Assembly: GCA_002375205.1 (NCBI GenBank)
Contig: DFLL01000005.1
Coordinates: forward strand, 1-23,165
Reading direction: 5' to 3'
Origin: Caryophanales bacterium UBA3620
GTDB taxonomy: Bacteria > Bacillota_I > Bacilli_A > RF39 > UBA660
Length of the DNA stretch: 23,165 nt
The notes beneath the pieces are model-generated. The model did not search any database. It saw only the letters and a program-made list of their open reading frames with translations, and was not told the DNA's origin. Positions within the stretch are counted from its first letter, which is position 1; every line of letters begins with the position of its first letter. Below are positions 21,628 through 23,165 of this stretch, piece by piece. A program made the translations under genes and the position numbers.

Positions 21628-22364
21628 GTTTAGATAGTAACCTAATGATTAAAAAGATATCTTTAGAAAGAAATAAAATAGAAAATTTCAATAAGTATCC
21701 TTTTAATATAGAAATAGTAAAAAACTTTACAGAATTAAATTTTACTTCACCAGTAACTTTTTTTGTGGGAGAAAATGGAATAGGTAAATCAACCTTTATT
21801 GAAGCTATTGCTTTATCACTTGGATTACCCGCAGAAGGTGGTACGCAAAACTTCATGTACAGTACTAATAATACAACATCAAATCTATCAGACTACTTTA
21901 AAATAATTAAGCCTAATAAACCAAAAACAAAATTCTTTTTACGAGCAGAAAGTTTTTATAATTTTTCTACTGAGGTAGAAAGATTAGTTGAAGAAGATGG
22001 CTTTGATACATTATATGGTTCATATGGAGGTAATCTTCACGAATGTTCTCATGGAGAATCATTTATAAAATTAGTCCAGAATAGATTTACTGATCATGGC
22101 TTATATATTTTAGATGAACCAGAAGCAGCTCTTTCTCCTCAAAGACAGCTATCACTTTTGTGTCTAATTGATAAACTAGTCAAAGAAGGAAGTCAGTTTA
22201 TAATTGCGACTCATTCACCTATACTAATTAGTTATCGTGATGGCAAGATCTTAGATTTAAATAATAATTTTAGAAAAGTTGATTATAAAGATACAGATAT
22301 ATATAAATTATATAAAATGTATCTAGAAGAACCAGAGAATATGCAACATCGATTATTTGATTAA
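21624..22364 (+). CDS. COG3910-like predicted ATPase (AAA/ABC-type)
   Basis: 246 aa. A single ABC/SMC-like nucleotide-binding domain without membrane parts. Walker A GENGIGKST is at 49-57, an ABC-like signature SHGES at 142-146, Walker B YILDEPEAALS (161-171, D164/E165) and H197 in IATHSPIL. The family is annotated as 'predicted ATPase' and sometimes linked to DNA metabolism; its work is not established. ATG 21624 overlaps the tag stop (ATGA), so it is co-translated with the repair enzyme. There is no attached nuclease domain. Confidence 0.85.
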   Translation: MSLDSNLMIKKISLERNKIENFNKYPFNIEIVKNFTELNFTSPVTFFVGENGIGKSTFIEAIALSLGLPAEGGTQNFMYSTNNTTSNLSDYFKIIKPNKPKTKFFLRAESFYNFSTEVERLVEEDGFDTLYGSYGGNLHECSHGESFIKLVQNRFTDHGLYILDEPEAALSPQRQLSLLCLIDKLVKEGSQFIIATHSPILISYRDGKILDLNNNFRKVDYKDTDIYKLYKMYLEEPENMQHRLFD

Positions 22365-22370
22365 AATATA

Positions 22371-22399
22371 TTGACATAATGCACTATATAATGTATTAT
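22371..22399 (+). promoter_or_regulatory. Promoter of the GntR-ABC operon
   Basis: TTGACA (22371-22376), 17 bases, TATTAT (22394-22399). The -10 box forms the left edge of the palindrome at 22394-22425. Confidence 0.8.
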
Positions 22400-22425
22400 T
22401 GTATTATGCAAGTAATACAATAATA
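22394..22425. promoter_or_regulatory. Palindromic operator of the GntR regulator
   Basis: A perfect 13-bp inverted repeat, TATTATTGTATTA and its complement, with a 6-base centre (TGCAAG). It covers the -10 and the start of transcription, so a dimeric regulator bound here would block RNA polymerase. The adjacent GntR gene is the obvious candidate. Confidence 0.75.
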
Positions 22426-22439
22426 GGAAGGAAAAAGGT

Positions 22440-22802
22440 ATGGAGTTTAATTTTAATAACGAAAGCCCAATATATATACAATTAGTAGAGACATTAATGC
22501 TTGCTATTGTAAAAGAACAGTACCCTATAGGAAGCAAGCTTCCATCAGTAAGAGAACTTGCTCTTACTGCTAAGGTAAATCCTAATACAATGCAAAAAGC
22601 CTTAATTGAGTTAGAAGAAAAAGGACTAATATATACGGAAAGAACTAATGGTAAGTATGTAACAAATGATAAAGAATTAATTGCAAAGACCAAAGATAAA
22701 CTTGCTAAAGAAATCGTAAATAAGTATATAACTAGTATGAATAGTATTGGCTTTACCAAAGAAGAATCTCTTTTCTACTTGCAGACAATAGGAGGAAAAT
22801 AA
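22440..22802 (+). CDS. GntR-family regulator, YtrA type
   Basis: 120 aa. A winged helix-turn-helix (about 10-75, IYIQLVETLMLAIVKEQYPIGSKLPSVRELA then VNPNTMQKALIELEEKGLIYT) is followed by a short helical tail (about 80-118), the layout of the YtrA subfamily, which usually sits first in an ABC transporter operon and represses it. Here the next gene is an ABC ATPase whose ATG overlaps the stop codon. Regulator, operator and transporter thus form an autoregulated unit. The inducer is unknown; cell-wall stress is the case in B. subtilis ytr. Confidence 0.93.
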   Translation: MEFNFNNESPIYIQLVETLMLAIVKEQYPIGSKLPSVRELALTAKVNPNTMQKALIELEEKGLIYTERTNGKYVTNDKELIAKTKDKLAKEIVNKYITSMNSIGFTKEESLFYLQTIGGK

Positions 22803-23165
22803 TGTTATTAGAGTGTAAAAATGTTACTAAGAAATTTGATAAGAAAGTAGTATTAGATAATATTAACTTAAAGATCGAAAAAGGTAAAATATATGGATTA
22901 CTTGGTAAGAATGGAGTAGGCAAATCAACTTTAATAAAACTAATAAATGATTTATTAACAATTGATGAAGGAGAAATACTATTTAAAGGTAAACCAATAG
23001 GAGTATTCTCTAAATCTCATATATCATATTTACCAGAAAGAACATATCTAGATAAAGATATGAAAGTAGAAAGTGTAATAAAATACTTTGAAGAGTTTTA
23101 TGAAGATTTTAATACTAAGAAAGCTTATAAACTATTAAAGGATTTAGATTTAGATAAAGATAAAA
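22802..23165 (+). CDS. ABC transporter ATP-binding protein, cut by the window end
   Basis: At least 121 codons, open to the last base, so the gene continues beyond the window. The start ATG 22802 overlaps the GntR stop, with GGAGG at about 22790-22794. It opens MLLECKNVTKKF, then Walker A GKNGVGKST (about residues 38-46), an 'SHISYLPERTYL' segment in place of the usual Q-loop, and the helical domain. The Q-loop glutamine is replaced by a LPE sequence, as often seen in the YtrB/BcrA-like ATPases that follow GntR genes. Permease genes are expected next. Confidence 0.88.
   Translation, partial: MLLECKNVTKKFDKKVVLDNINLKIEKGKIYGLLGKNGVGKSTLIKLINDLLTIDEGEILFKGKPIGVFSKSHISYLPERTYLDKDMKVESVIKYFEEFYEDFNTKKAYKLLKDLDLDKDK

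Noticed and set aside
22361..22759. Minus-strand frame of 132 codons opposite the GntR gene
   Set aside because: Hydrophobic antisense shadow of a clear regulator gene, and it covers the promoter and operator.
1..23165. Prophage, insertion sequence or integron
   Set aside because: No transposase, integrase, capsid or terminase gene and no paired terminal repeats were found in any frame.

Overview
The window looks like AT-rich chromosomal DNA from an endospore-forming member of the Bacillota. Supporting this are strong AGGAGG-type ribosome sites, TTGACA/TATAAT-type promoters, an alpha/beta small acid-soluble spore protein, Gram-positive-style prepilins and an L13-type ribosomal leader. The standard genetic code is in use: TGA ends several genes and TGG encodes Trp. 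An uncultured gut lineage related to Bacilli or Clostridia is plausible, but I cannot fix the taxon. The left 0.67 kb is different. It reads as the C-terminal half of a eukaryotic eIF3 subunit i WD40 protein. That makes it either a chimeric contig end or a very unusual gene acquisition.

Layout. 1-666: eIF3i-like fragment. 740-1640: a bacterial promoter, a small unknown gene, the decayed start of a NUDIX gene, a terminator overlapping a promoter, and a structured leader. 1640-2647: orphan DUF1016/YhcG PDDEXK nuclease-like protein with a perfect hairpin inside its coding sequence. 2725-7192: mutS, a prepilin, thiI and the spore protein gene. 7205-7797: a gene-poor region with a convincing minus-strand small-RNA unit (promoter, phased A-tracts upstream, two hairpins, C-rich tract, terminator). 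7798-12842: a membrane thioredoxin-like protein, a PH-like protein, recX, a lipoprotein, a small unknown gene, rnhB and a two-gene ABC-2 exporter. 12890-15907: a minus-strand PilB/GspE-type ATPase divergent from two prepilin-like genes and a small membrane protein. 15949-17856: tRNA-Ser(GCU) and uvrC. 17937-19766: a Cys-rich small protein and a RelE/HigB-like toxin with an XRE-ImmA/IrrE partner. 19785-20765: L13 leader, rplM and rpsI. 20820-22364: a short orphan transcription unit, tag and a COG3910-like ATPase. 22371-23165: a YtrA-type GntR regulator with a palindromic operator and the start of an ABC ATPase cut by the window end.

Functional themes. DNA repair is well represented (mutS, recX, uvrC, tag, with rnhB for RNA/DNA hybrids). 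Parts of a type IV pilus or competence pseudopilus are split over at least two loci. Spore biology is shown by the SASP gene. The accessory pieces most worth attention are the eukaryote-like fragment, the small RNA at about 7243-7350, the DUF1016 locus with its structured leader and internal palindrome, and the toxin-antitoxin pair beside the ribosomal operon.
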